NCBI RefSeq assembly: GCF_020784725.1
Contig: NZ_JAJGTZ010000044.1
Span: forward strand, 124,001-188,000
From: Limosilactobacillus reuteri
GTDB lineage: Bacteria; Bacillota; Bacilli; Lactobacillales; Lactobacillaceae
Direction: 5' to 3'
DNA: 64,000 nt
Positions 1 to 8,068 of the stretch are shown one piece after another. The notes under the pieces were generated by a model, which searched no databases, was not told where the DNA came from, and was given only the letters and a program-made list of their open reading frames with translations. Numbering within the stretch: the first letter of the stretch is position 1; each line of letters starts with the position of its first letter. The position numbers and the translations under genes were made by a program.

Positions 1-1
1 A

Positions 2-817
2 GCCAAGATGAATTTAGCGATTAGAGGAATTGATAGTGATTTAGGCCCCCACCAAGGAGACACCTTCACTAATGATTTACATAAAGGTGTTCGTTTTAAC
101 TATATTTTGGCTAATCCACCATTCAACATTAAAAATTGGGGTGGCGAAAAGCTTCAAGAAGATGCTAGATGGAAATACGGTGTTCCACCAACAGGAAATG
201 CAAACTATGCCTGGATCGAACATATTATTAGTAAATTAGCACCAGATGGGAAAGCAGGCTTTGTCTTAGCTAACGGTGCCTTATCGACTTCTAATAAGGA
301 AGAATTTGCTATTCGTAAAGCGATTTTAGAAGATGATAAGATTGATGCAATTGTTGCTTTACCTGAAAAAATGTTTTATTCGACAGGAATTCCAGTTTCA
401 TTATGGTTTATTGATATGAATAAGGAATCTGAGGATGAACGCTCGCGAAAGGGTGAAACATTATTTATTGATGCACGTAATTTAGGTGAGATGATTGATC
501 GAACTCATCGTGCATTTAATGATGATGATATTAAAAAAGTAGCGGATACTTACCATGCTTACCGTGGTACAAATGATCAAGAATATAAGGATGTTGCTGG
601 CTTTTGTAAAATTGCGAAGTTAGATGAGATTGCAAAAAACGATTATGTATTAACTCCTGGCCGCTATGTTGGTCTTGCTAAACAAGAAGACGATGGCGAA
701 CCATACGAAGTTAAAATGAAGAGACTAACTAGTGAATTAAAAGAACAATTTGAGGAAAGTAACAAGTTACAAGCCCAAATTAAAGATGTATTGAAGGAGC
801 TTGGATATGAAATTTAG
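2..817 (+). CDS. hsdM: Type I restriction-modification DNA methyltransferase subunit HsdM (C-terminal part, gene starts before window)
   Basis: This is the C-terminal ~270 residues of the N6-adenine methyltransferase subunit of a type I R-M complex, which modifies the site chosen by HsdS using S-adenosylmethionine. The methyltransferase motif IV NPPF is visible near residue 38 of the visible part (ANPPFNIKNWGG), followed by the usual GFVLANGALST and MFYSTGIPVSLWF segments. The tail (from about position 690) is charged and probably coiled coil for subunit contact. The frame is already open at base 2, so the ATG at 8 is internal. The stop at 815-817 overlaps the start of the next gene, hsdS, which implies translational coupling. 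Confidence 0.95.
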   Translation, partial: AKMNLAIRGIDSDLGPHQGDTFTNDLHKGVRFNYILANPPFNIKNWGGEKLQEDARWKYGVPPTGNANYAWIEHIISKLAPDGKAGFVLANGALSTSNKEEFAIRKAILEDDKIDAIVALPEKMFYSTGIPVSLWFIDMNKESEDERSRKGETLFIDARNLGEMIDRTHRAFNDDDIKKVADTYHAYRGTNDQEYKDVAGFCKIAKLDEIAKNDYVLTPGRYVGLAKQEDDGEPYEVKMKRLTSELKEQFEESNKLQAQIKDVLKELGYEI

Positions 818-1340
818 GTTATCTGAAATTGGCAAGGTTGTTGGAGGTGGAACGCCATCAACTAAACACCCAGAATATTATACTGAATTAGGAATTCCAT
901 GGCTTACTCCTAAAGACTTGAGCGGATATAACAAGATGTTTATAGCAAAAGGCAGTAGGAGTATAACACATGAGGGATTGGCGAAGTCTAGCGCTAAATT
1001 GCTTCCTGCTAATAGCATTTTAGTCAGTTCTCGTGCTCCAATTGGCTACGTAGCTATTGCTAAAAATACCATTGCAACTAATCAGGGATTTAAAAGCATT
1101 ATTCCTAACGAAAAGTTAGTAATTCCTGAGTATTTATACTTTGTTATGAAAACTAGTAAACAAGATTTAGAGCAAATAGCTTCTGGATCAACTTTTAAGG
1201 AAATTTCTACTAAAGTCATGTCAAATTTTGAAGTTGATATACCCAGTTTAGATGAGCAGAAGAAAATATTAAGATATCTTTTACCAATTACCAGAAAAAT
1301 AGAGAAGAATAGTAAGATAAATGATAATTTAATGGTTTAG
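807..1340 (+). CDS. hsdS: Truncated HsdS: N-terminal target-recognition half (TRD1a)
   Basis: Encodes 177 residues corresponding to one target-recognition domain plus the first central conserved helix of a type I specificity subunit; full-length subunits are about 350-420 residues. The ATG at 807 is preferred over the TTG at 801 because AAGGAG at 794-799 sits 7 bases upstream. The protein begins MKFRLSEIGKVVGGGTPS, typical of a TRD, and stops just after the helix end SKINDNL, exactly where a 14-bp site (1318-1331) shared with three other places lies. It is co-oriented with and overlaps hsdM. In this configuration it lacks a C-terminal half, so it is likely a donor half-gene, or a half-subunit able to pair as a dimer. 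The inverted half-gene beside it would complete it in frame after inversion. Confidence 0.85.
   Translation: MKFRLSEIGKVVGGGTPSTKHPEYYTELGIPWLTPKDLSGYNKMFIAKGSRSITHEGLAKSSAKLLPANSILVSSRAPIGYVAIAKNTIATNQGFKSIIPNEKLVIPEYLYFVMKTSKQDLEQIASGSTFKEISTKVMSNFEVDIPSLDEQKKILRYLLPITRKIEKNSKINDNLMV
1318..1331 (+). repeat. HsdS inversion site 1
   Basis: TAAATGATAATTTA, coding for the (I)NDNL stretch at the end of the central helix in the truncated hsdS. Identical 14-bp copies lie at 1937-1950 (minus), 3435-3448 (plus) and 4048-4061 (minus). The match to site 4 extends to 17 bp (AGATAAATGATAATTTA). It is the presumed crossover region for the neighbouring tyrosine recombinase. Confidence 0.75.
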
Positions 1341-1963
1341 AAAAATTTATTTAATATCTCATTCCTCAGGGCAGTAAGTATTACATTCTGCTTTGAATTC
1401 TGTGTAATCAATAATAAAAGTTCTCCAATTTTATTTATTTGATCAATAGTAAAATTATCAAGAGTAGGAATAGGTAAGTTGCGTAAAGTTGATAATGATA
1501 TAAATTGTTGCGTACTGCCTGACAGATGAGAATTTATATAACTTTGCCCTTCTTTACTAATTAGATAAAGATAGACTAGGTTAGCAAGATCCGATGTTTC
1601 TCCTGCTTTAATTAAACCGACATTTTTTATTGCAAAGTTGACTGGATTTTCTATAACTTTATAGATAATACCTACTGTTCCAATCATACTAACAAGAATA
1701 TCATTTGTATTAACCTTACTTCTCTTATTTATTTCCTCAAAATCAAGTTTTGAAATTAACTTTGTTTTAGAAAAGTCTATGGTATTTTCTTTTATAGCTT
1801 TAGATGTAACAAGAGGGTAACCAGTTTTTTGCTGTTTAGGAGAATTATGAGTCCCATCTCGTACATCTAATAGTTTTTTCAAAGCAACATATTGTTCTTT
1901 CTTAACAGAATCAAAATATGCAGTTGTAAATTTAAGTAAATTATCATTTAATCTACTAAGCAT
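1337..1963 (-). pseudogene. hsdS: Inverted hsdS C-terminal half-cassette (TRD2a), silent
   Basis: A 208-residue reading frame on the opposite strand to hsdM/hsdR. It starts inside the conserved helix (SRLNDNLL), runs through one target-recognition domain (KKLLDVRDGTHNS ... SGSTQQFISLSTLRNLPIP) and ends in the C-terminal conserved segment LRNEILNKFF, like NKYF at the end of the complete hsdS downstream. It has no N-terminal TRD and no convincing ribosome binding site before the ATG at 1963. It is therefore best read as a stored cassette rather than an expressed gene. Inversion between sites 1 and 2 would fuse it in frame to the truncated hsdS at 807, giving a subunit of about 375 residues. Confidence 0.8.
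1937..1950 (-). repeat. HsdS inversion site 2
   Basis: Reverse-complement copy of TAAATGATAATTTA at the 5' end of the inverted TRD2a cassette. The codon phase (aat gat aat tta, NDNL) is the same as at site 1, so recombination with sites 1 or 3 gives in-frame chimeras. Confidence 0.75.
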
Positions 1964-2005
1964 CTCTCTGTGGTGTATTATTTTTCAAAAACGGAGAATT
2001 GATTC

Positions 2006-2980
2006 ATGCAAAGAGTAGAGTCTGAAAAATTGATTCAAAAAATGTTGCCATACTTGAATAATCAACAATTATTATGTCTAAGAAATGCACTAGATGAACT
2101 AATTACTACGGGGAATAAACAAGTAGATAGTTATAAGGATAACCAACAGTTACTTGCTAAATACTTTGCTTCTAAAAGAGCAGAAGGATGCTCGGAAAAA
2201 TCGTTAAAGTACTATAAAACTACCATTACTAAAGCTCTGTCCTCAATTGGTAAAAATGCTAAAGAAATCGTGACAGATGAGCTACGTAACTATCTGACTA
2301 ATTATCAAGAAGTTCATAACTCTAGTAAGGTAACTATTGATAATATTAGAAGAATCCTTTCTAGCTTTTTTAACTGGTTAGAAGATGAGGACTATATTAT
2401 CAAGAGCCCAGTAAGAAGGATTCATAAGGTTAAGGTTTCAACAACTGTGAAGGAAACCTACACTGACGAAGAATTAGAAAAGTTACGTGATAATTGTAAG
2501 AATATTCGTGATTTAGCAATGATTGATTTCCTTGCTTCAACAGGTATGCGGGTTGGAGAATTGGTATTGTTGAATAGAGATGATATTAATTTTCAAGAGC
2601 GTGAATGCATTGTTTTTGGTAAAGGTAGTAAAGAAAGAATTGCTTATTTTGATGCAAGGGCTAAATTGCATTTGCAGAAATATTTATATACTCGTACAGA
2701 TAGTAATGAAGCATTATTCGTTTCGTTATATAAGAAACATACACGATTAACAATTGGGGGAGTTGAATCACGATTAAAGCATTTAGGTAAAAGATTAGGA
2801 ATTTCGCGTGTATATCCACATAAATTTAGAAGAACGTTAGCTACAACAGCAATAGATAAGGGAATGCCGATCGAACAATTACAGCGTCTTTTAGGACATA
2901 AACGAATAGATACAACTTTACATTATGCGATGGTTAAACAACAAAATGTAAAGATAGCACATAGAAAGTATATAGGGTGA
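2006..2980 (+). CDS. Tyrosine recombinase (XerC/D-like), probable HsdS invertase
   Basis: A 324-residue site-specific recombinase of the phage-integrase family. The SAM-like core-binding domain covers roughly residues 40-140 and the catalytic domain 150-320. Visible catalytic residues are R182 (STGMRVGEL), H272 and R275 (PHKFRRTLA), H298 (LLGHKR) and nucleophile Y307 (TLHYAMV). GGAG at 1993-1996 lies 9 bases before the ATG. The gene lies between the inverted hsdS cassette and the complete hsdS, and its stop is only 6 bases before the latter's GTG. This is the usual place for the dedicated recombinase that shuffles hsdS halves, as in the pneumococcal SpnIII-type loci. Dedicated action on the 14-bp sites is inferred from context. 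Confidence 0.92.
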   Translation: MQRVESEKLIQKMLPYLNNQQLLCLRNALDELITTGNKQVDSYKDNQQLLAKYFASKRAEGCSEKSLKYYKTTITKALSSIGKNAKEIVTDELRNYLTNYQEVHNSSKVTIDNIRRILSSFFNWLEDEDYIIKSPVRRIHKVKVSTTVKETYTDEELEKLRDNCKNIRDLAMIDFLASTGMRVGELVLLNRDDINFQERECIVFGKGSKERIAYFDARAKLHLQKYLYTRTDSNEALFVSLYKKHTRLTIGGVESRLKHLGKRLGISRVYPHKFRRTLATTAIDKGMPIEQLQRLLGHKRIDTTLHYAMVKQQNVKIAHRKYIG

Positions 2981-2986
2981 TGGAAT

Positions 2987-4042
2987 GTGAAAAAACAATT
3001 AGGGGAAATTGCTAATCTAAAATATGGGAAGATGCCTAATAAAGATTTAATCCGAGATAGTGGATATCCAATATTTACGGGTTACAAAATATCTGGGTTT
3101 TATCCAATTTATATGTATGATAAGTCTGTAATTATTGTTGTTGCTCGTGGTGTTGGCGGTACAGGAGATGTAAAGATTGCCCCACCAAAATCATTCATAA
3201 CTAATTTATCAATTATAGTGGATATTATTAATGATAAGCTTATAAATAAAAAATATTTACAGCTTCTTTTAGGTAGCTTGAATTTACGCAATCTAGATTC
3301 TGGGTCAGCTCAATCTCAAATTACTATTGCAGCTTTGTCTAAAGTCGAGTTAGACTTGCCAAAGAAAGATATTCAAGATGAAATTGCAAGTAAAATTGAA
3401 CTGATAGAGAGAAAAATACAACTTAATAAAAGAATAAATGATAATTTAGATGCTTTATTAACTAATATATTCAAAAAATATATGATTAATGACGATTTTG
3501 AAAAATCAGACTTAACTCAAATTGCAAATTATAAAAATGGGTTAGCTATGCAAAAGTATAGGCCTAATTCTAATGAAGAAAGCTTACCAGTTCTTAAAAT
3601 AAAAGAGTTAAATCAAGGAAATACTGATGATTCGTCCGATAGATGTTCGGCTAATCTTGATAATTCTGTAATAGTTAATACTGGCGACATAATTTTTTCG
3701 TGGTCAGGAACTTTATTAGTAAAAAATTGGACGGGAGACAAAGCAGGTCTTAATCAACATTTATTTAAGGTTACCTCTAATAAGTATCCTGCATGGTTTA
3801 TCTATGAATGGACTAAGTATCATTTATTGAGGTTTCAAGCAATTGCCGCTGGAAAAGCTACAACCATGGGTCATATCAAAAGAAGTGATTTAAAATCATC
3901 ACCAGTATATATTCCCTCTCAATTATTTTTAGAGAAAATGGATAGTCAACTAGCACCAATTTATAGTCAAAGATTAAACCTAATTAAAGAAAATCAACAA
4001 TTATCGAAACTTAAGCAGACTTTGCTTAATAAATATTTTTAA
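2987..4042 (+). CDS. hsdS: Complete type I specificity subunit HsdS (TRD1b + TRD2b)
   Basis: The 351-residue specificity subunit that directs HsdM and HsdR to a bipartite DNA target. TRD1 covers about residues 1-120, the first conserved helix 125-160 contains NKRINDNL, TRD2 covers 170-300, and the terminal helix ends LLNKYF. It starts at GTG 2987 behind AGGGTGATGG; no ATG fits. This is the only complete hsdS in the present configuration and is co-oriented with hsdR. Inversion sites lie in the central helix (3435-3448) and just after the stop (4048-4061, opposite orientation), so its second half is itself an invertible cassette. Its TRD sequences differ from those of the two half-genes, implying different DNA targets. 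Confidence 0.92.
   Translation: MKKQLGEIANLKYGKMPNKDLIRDSGYPIFTGYKISGFYPIYMYDKSVIIVVARGVGGTGDVKIAPPKSFITNLSIIVDIINDKLINKKYLQLLLGSLNLRNLDSGSAQSQITIAALSKVELDLPKKDIQDEIASKIELIERKIQLNKRINDNLDALLTNIFKKYMINDDFEKSDLTQIANYKNGLAMQKYRPNSNEESLPVLKIKELNQGNTDDSSDRCSANLDNSVIVNTGDIIFSWSGTLLVKNWTGDKAGLNQHLFKVTSNKYPAWFIYEWTKYHLLRFQAIAAGKATTMGHIKRSDLKSSPVYIPSQLFLEKMDSQLAPIYSQRLNLIKENQQLSKLKQTLLNKYF
3435..3448 (+). repeat. HsdS inversion site 3
   Basis: TAAATGATAATTTA within the central helix of the complete hsdS (codes NDNL, same codon phase as sites 1 and 2). It marks the junction between TRD1b and TRD2b. Confidence 0.75.
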
Positions 4043-4047
4043 GCTGC

Positions 4048-4061
4048 TAAATTATCATTTA
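4048..4061 (-). repeat. HsdS inversion site 4, outside the gene
   Basis: Reverse-complement copy of the 14-bp site (17 bp identical to site 1), 5 bases after the hsdS stop and upstream of hsdR. With site 3 it brackets TRD2b as an inverted pair, mirroring sites 1 and 2 around TRD2a. Being noncoding here, its conservation argues for a recombination role rather than a coding constraint. Confidence 0.75.
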
Positions 4062-4095
4062 TCTCCCTAAATCAAACAGAAAGAGGTGATTTATT

Positions 4096-7000
4096 GTGGC
4101 AAGTTATCTTAACGAAGAAAATATCGAGGGCATTGCTTTAAGATGCCTTGATGAAGCTGGCTATCAAGTCTACAAAAGTGCTAGTTATACTAGCCCGAAT
4201 GCAGAAATAGATGCTGAGAGAAATAATGATCATACACAATCTATTTTAAAAGGACAATTAGAAAACGCCTTACGCAAATTAAATCCTGGGTTTAATGATG
4301 AAGTATACCGTAATGCCATTCATCAATTTGAGATGCTAGCAGATAGCCCAGATATGATGCTTAATAATCATAAGCTTCATGAATTAATTATCAGCGGAGC
4401 AAAAGTAAAAACATCAATTAAAGGTGAAGACCGAACTATAACTTTGTATCCGATTGATTTTAAGAATGTTGATAACAATACTTTTGTTGCAACAAATCAA
4501 TTTACAATGAAACAAGGAGAACATGAAAGAAGACCAGACATTACTCTTTTTATTAATGGGCTTCCTTTAGTTACATTTGAATTAAAGAACCCAGCAAATG
4601 CGAATGTAGGTATTCAACAAGCTTTTGCCCAATTTTCTACTTATAAAGAAGAGATATCTTCTTATATGCAATATAACGAAATTTTAATTGTTTCTGATGG
4701 GATTAATGCGCGAGCTGGGTCATTAACAGCAGGAATTGATCGCTTTATGCGGTGGCGCGAGCCGAAAAATGTAGATATTGACGATTCAATGATGGAATTA
4801 GAAATATTGATAAAATACATGCTTACCCCATCTGATTTATTAAACATCATTCAGAATTTTATTCTTTTTGAAAGTGATGGCGATAAGACAATCAAGATTT
4901 TAGCAGCATATCATCAATACTATATGGTTAATAAAGCTGTAAAAAGAACATCAAAAGTATTGGCTGATCCTGATGACAAACGAATTGGTGTTGTTTGGCA
5001 TACGACTGGTTCTGGTAAATCATTGTCGATGGTCTTTTATTCTGGAATAGTAGCTCGTAAACTTGGTAATCCAACTATTTTAGTAATTAACGATCGTAAT
5101 GATTTAGATGATCAGTTATTTGGTACCTTTGCGGCTGCTCATGAATATCTACAACAAAACCCCGATCACGCTGAATCACGAGGAGAAGTTCGTAAGTATA
5201 TGAGTAAGAATTCTGGCGGGATTGTTTTTAGTACAATCCAGAAATTCTCACCAAACTTTGATACAGGTGAAGAACATATGCCTATACTTACAAACCGTTC
5301 TAACGTTATCGTAATGGTTGATGAAGCTCATCGGTCTCAATATGGAATGCAAGCAAAACTAACCGATAATGGTATTCGTTATGGATATGCTAAATATTTG
5401 CGTGAGGCTCTTCCTAACGCCTCATTTATTGGTTTTACAGGAACACCAATAAATACTGAAGATAAATCTACCGTGGCAATGTTTGGAAATTACATTGATG
5501 TTTATGATATTACTCAAGCAGTTAATGATCATGCCACGGTCCGGATTTATTATGAAAGTCACGTTTTCCCATTAAAGCTTAAGGACAATGCAATTGATGA
5601 ATATCAAAAGTTAATTAAAGAAGCTGGTATCAATGACGATCCTAATCTTAGGGAAACTGAGCGACGGAATCGGGCATTTACTAGATTAGAGGCCCTTGCC
5701 GGTGCAAAACCACGGTTAGAAAAAATAGCCCAACACTTTGTTCATCATTTTGAATCACGACAAAAGGAAGAATTTGGTAAGTCGATGATTGTTGAAATGT
5801 CACGACAAAATGCAGTAAAGCTATATAATGAAATTGCAAAATTACGTCCTGAGTGGATCAATGATGATATTCATAAGGGAAAAATCAAAGTTATTATGAC
5901 ATCTAATGCTTCTGATGGCCCAGAATTTGCTAAATTTAAGACAAGCAAACAAGATCGATTTACGTTACAACAACGAATGAAAGATAACAATGACGAATTA
6001 CAAATTGTAATAGTGGTTGATATGTGGTTAACGGGCTTTGATGTTCCAAGCATGAATACCATGTACATTGACAAGCCAATGCAAGGACATAATCTTATCC
6101 AAGCAATTGCTCGTGTTAATCGGGTGTTTAAGAATAAAGATAGTGGGCTAATTGTTGATTATATTGGGATTGCTGATGCTCTTCGTTTTGCCTTAAATGT
6201 ATATACAAAGGATGACCAAGGAAAAGTTGGAATTAATGTTGATCGTGCACTAATGCTTCTAAAAGAGAAATATGACATTATTAAAGAAGATTTCCTATAT
6301 GGGATTGATTACTCAGAATTTGATTCTGATGATAGCCAAACTCGTCAGAAGGCAGTTACTCGTGTTGTAAATGAATTAGCTGCAGAGGACGATGAAACAA
6401 AGCAAAAATTCTTTGATGTAGTAACAGAACTTCAAAAAGCTTATGCATTAGTTTCAACACAGCCTGAAGCCCAAGATTTAAGCGCGGAGATTGCATTCTT
6501 TAAAACGGTTAAAGTATTTTTAACTAAACTTGAGGCTCCTGATAATCCAGACGATAGTAAGGAGATTCATAGCTCAGTCGATTATCGAATGCAACAACTA
6601 TTAGATCAATCAATTATTTCAGAGCCGAACGTTGACATTTATCGTGACCTAGGATTAGAACGCCCTAACTTAGATTTAATCTCAGAACAATTTCTTGAAA
6701 AAGTAAATGAAATTACTGAGAAAGATCTAGCAATTACTCTTTTAGAGAAACTGTTAAAAGGGCAAGTAAAAGCCTACCAAAAAACGAATATTGTTAAAGG
6801 CAAGAAGTTTGAGGAATTACTTCAAGAGTCAATTGATGATTACAATAAGCGGGGAATTACCAGTGAAATTGTAATTAGAAAGTTAATTGATATGGCTAAG
6901 GAAATTAATAAAGAACAACAAGAAGGTAAGAATCTGGGACTTTCAAAAGAAGAAGTGGCTTTTTATGATGCACTAGCTGATCATGAGAAAGCTGTTCAAG

Positions 7001-7221
7001 AATTAGGAGAAGAAAAGTTACATCTTATTGCTGCTGAATTAGTAAAGACTGTAAAGCAACAATCAGGGGTCGATTGGGAGCGGCGCAGTAATGTTCGTGC
7101 TAAAATGCGTGTTGCAGTTAAACATCTACTACGTAAGTACGGTTATCCACCTGATATTGCTCCAGATGCAATTAAGACCGTAGTAAAGCAAGCTGAACAA
7201 ATGGCTTCTCAAGAGAGCTAA
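4096..7221 (+). CDS. hsdR: Type I restriction endonuclease subunit HsdR
   Basis: The 1041-residue motor/nuclease subunit, which translocates DNA with ATP and cleaves unmodified DNA at a distance. The PD-ExK-type nuclease region is near residues 147-166 (RPDITLF ... FELKNP). Walker A is at about 302-309 (TTGSGKSL), the DEAH box at about 408 (VDEAHRSQ), helicase motif III is GFTGTPI and motif VI is QAIARVNRVF. The C-terminal helical region joins the complex. Start is GTG 4096, 5 bases after AGAGGTGAT. It follows the complete hsdS by 53 bases that contain inversion site 4, and ends at a strong terminator. Full length, no damage seen, so restriction should be active with the current HsdS. Confidence 0.96.
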   Translation: MASYLNEENIEGIALRCLDEAGYQVYKSASYTSPNAEIDAERNNDHTQSILKGQLENALRKLNPGFNDEVYRNAIHQFEMLADSPDMMLNNHKLHELIISGAKVKTSIKGEDRTITLYPIDFKNVDNNTFVATNQFTMKQGEHERRPDITLFINGLPLVTFELKNPANANVGIQQAFAQFSTYKEEISSYMQYNEILIVSDGINARAGSLTAGIDRFMRWREPKNVDIDDSMMELEILIKYMLTPSDLLNIIQNFILFESDGDKTIKILAAYHQYYMVNKAVKRTSKVLADPDDKRIGVVWHTTGSGKSLSMVFYSGIVARKLGNPTILVINDRNDLDDQLFGTFAAAHEYLQQNPDHAESRGEVRKYMSKNSGGIVFSTIQKFSPNFDTGEEHMPILTNRSNVIVMVDEAHRSQYGMQAKLTDNGIRYGYAKYLREALPNASFIGFTGTPINTEDKSTVAMFGNYIDVYDITQAVNDHATVRIYYESHVFPLKLKDNAIDEYQKLIKEAGINDDPNLRETERRNRAFTRLEALAGAKPRLEKIAQHFVHHFESRQKEEFGKSMIVEMSRQNAVKLYNEIAKLRPEWINDDIHKGKIKVIMTSNASDGPEFAKFKTSKQDRFTLQQRMKDNNDELQIVIVVDMWLTGFDVPSMNTMYIDKPMQGHNLIQAIARVNRVFKNKDSGLIVDYIGIADALRFALNVYTKDDQGKVGINVDRALMLLKEKYDIIKEDFLYGIDYSEFDSDDSQTRQKAVTRVVNELAAEDDETKQKFFDVVTELQKAYALVSTQPEAQDLSAEIAFFKTVKVFLTKLEAPDNPDDSKEIHSSVDYRMQQLLDQSIISEPNVDIYRDLGLERPNLDLISEQFLEKVNEITEKDLAITLLEKLLKGQVKAYQKTNIVKGKKFEELLQESIDDYNKRGITSEIVIRKLIDMAKEINKEQQEGKNLGLSKEEVAFYDALADHEKAVQELGEEKLHLIAAELVKTVKQQSGVDWERRSNVRAKMRVAVKHLLRKYGYPPDIAPDAIKTVVKQAEQMASQES

Positions 7222-7230
7222 TTATTAAAG

Positions 7231-7269
7231 TAAAAAGACTAATTGCTGTTACAACAACTAGTCTTTTTA
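7231..7269 (+). terminator. Rho-independent terminator after hsdR
   Basis: Perfect 11-bp stem TAAAAAGACTA / TAGTCTTTTTA with a 17-base loop. The right arm carries the T-run. It lies 10 bases after the hsdR stop and faces the convergent higA-like gene. Confidence 0.85.
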
Positions 7270-7277
7270 CCATTCAC

Positions 7278-7517
7278 TTATTTTCGGTTATTAATATCTC
7301 TTTGCAACTTCAAGAAATAATTGTCAGAGACATGAAACACTTGTCCTAACCGTTGTGAAATATCTGTATTAATTATTAACTTATTATGCAGGATATGGTC
7401 AATTTGCTCTAAAGAAATAGTGGTTTCCTCTGATAAAGTTACTGGTGATATACTGAGTGGAATCATAAATTCTTCTTGTAAAATTTCACCAATAGTTGGC
7501 AATGGAATTTTCGTCAT
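7278..7517 (-). CDS. Orphan HigA-like antitoxin (XRE family HTH)
   Basis: A 79-residue helix-turn-helix protein resembling HigA/VapI antitoxins: the N-terminal PTIGEILQEEFMIPLSISP block and the C-terminal RLGQVFHVSDNYFLKLQ block fit that family. The ATG at 7517 is chosen over 7538 because TTAGGAGA lies 7 bases before it. HigA normally binds its own promoter and neutralises a HigB RNase encoded alongside. No HigB-like frame is present on either side, so this is either a solitary regulator or the remnant of a toxin-antitoxin pair next to the R-M locus. Confidence 0.75.
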   Translation of the reverse strand: MTKIPLPTIGEILQEEFMIPLSISPVTLSEETTISLEQIDHILHNKLIINTDISQRLGQVFHVSDNYFLKLQRDINNRK

Positions 7518-7613
7518 TTTACTATCTCCTAAGCTCATAAAATAATCTATTTTAATTATAGCTTAAATTAAAACCCTACTACTTATAAATTCTTTAAACT
7601 TGAAATCGCTTCC

Positions 7614-7641
7614 TTACATTATCACCCAAATGCGTTATAAT
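7614..7641 (+). promoter_or_regulatory. Promoter of first small membrane peptide gene
   Basis: -35 TTACAT (7614-7619), 16-bp spacer, -10 TATAAT (7636-7641). It lies 33 bases before the ATG at 7675. Confidence 0.6.
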
Positions 7642-7674
7642 TAACTTAACTGATCAACAAAGGGGCGATTAGAT

Positions 7675-7791
7675 ATGAAGTGTCCATGTCATAACTTATC
7701 AAAGAACCAAAAGATTGTTTTATTAACACTTGTTGCAGGAGCCTTAATTTGGCCAATGTACTTGCTATATAAGTTGGCAAAGAAGAACTAA
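7675..7791 (+). CDS. Small single-pass membrane peptide (38 aa), tandem paralogue 1
   Basis: Unrecognised 38-residue peptide with its own promoter, an AAAGGGG ribosome binding site and a terminator. It starts MKCPCHNLSKNQK (a CxC pair near the N-terminus), has one hydrophobic helix at about residues 14-32 containing AGALIWPMYLL, and a basic end (KLAKKN). The motif I-x-W-P-M-Y recurs as x-x-P-I-Y in the next two genes. This, with the shared Lys/hydrophobic/Lys layout, indicates a small paralogous family. The function is not known. Confidence 0.65.
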   Translation: MKCPCHNLSKNQKIVLLTLVAGALIWPMYLLYKLAKKN

Positions 7792-7800
7792 TTTTTTCCG

Positions 7801-7832
7801 AAGAATCACTTGCAGGTGGTTCTTTTTCTTTT
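7801..7832 (+). terminator. Terminator after small peptide gene 1
   Basis: Stem AAGAATCAC (7801-7809) / GTGGTTCTT (7816-7824) with one G-T pair, followed by a T-rich tail. Confidence 0.75.
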
Positions 7833-7834
7833 AA

Positions 7835-7843
7835 TGATATAAT
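7835..7843 (+). promoter_or_regulatory. Extended -10 promoter of small peptide gene 2
   Basis: TGATATAAT, an extended -10 element 66 bases before the ATG at 7909. The -35 position falls in the preceding terminator and is weak. Confidence 0.4.
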
Positions 7844-7908
7844 TTAGAGATTAATTTATGTATGAACAAGCTTACTAATGTTGGCTCAAAAAGAAGTAAG
7901 GTGAACTT

Positions 7909-8019
7909 ATGAAACATATTTGGAAACTTAACCTATTTCAAAAGATAATTGTTTGGTTATTTATAATTGCTTTAATTACCTGGCCCATATATTTTTACGT
8001 AAAGGCAAAATGGGGCTAA
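7909..8019 (+). CDS. Small single-pass membrane peptide (36 aa), tandem paralogue 2
   Basis: Unrecognised 36-residue peptide behind an AAGGTGA ribosome binding site. The basic start MKHIWKLNLFQK is followed by a hydrophobic helix (about residues 13-31) with ALITWPIYFY and a short basic end VKAKWG. It aligns with its neighbours on the P-[IM]-Y motif. No terminator separates it from the third gene, so genes 2 and 3 may share a transcript. Confidence 0.6.
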   Translation: MKHIWKLNLFQKIIVWLFIIALITWPIYFYVKAKWG

Positions 8020-8068
8020 AATAAGAGTGTAGGTAGTGATAGGTTTTTGAACAAAGGAGTAGATTCTT

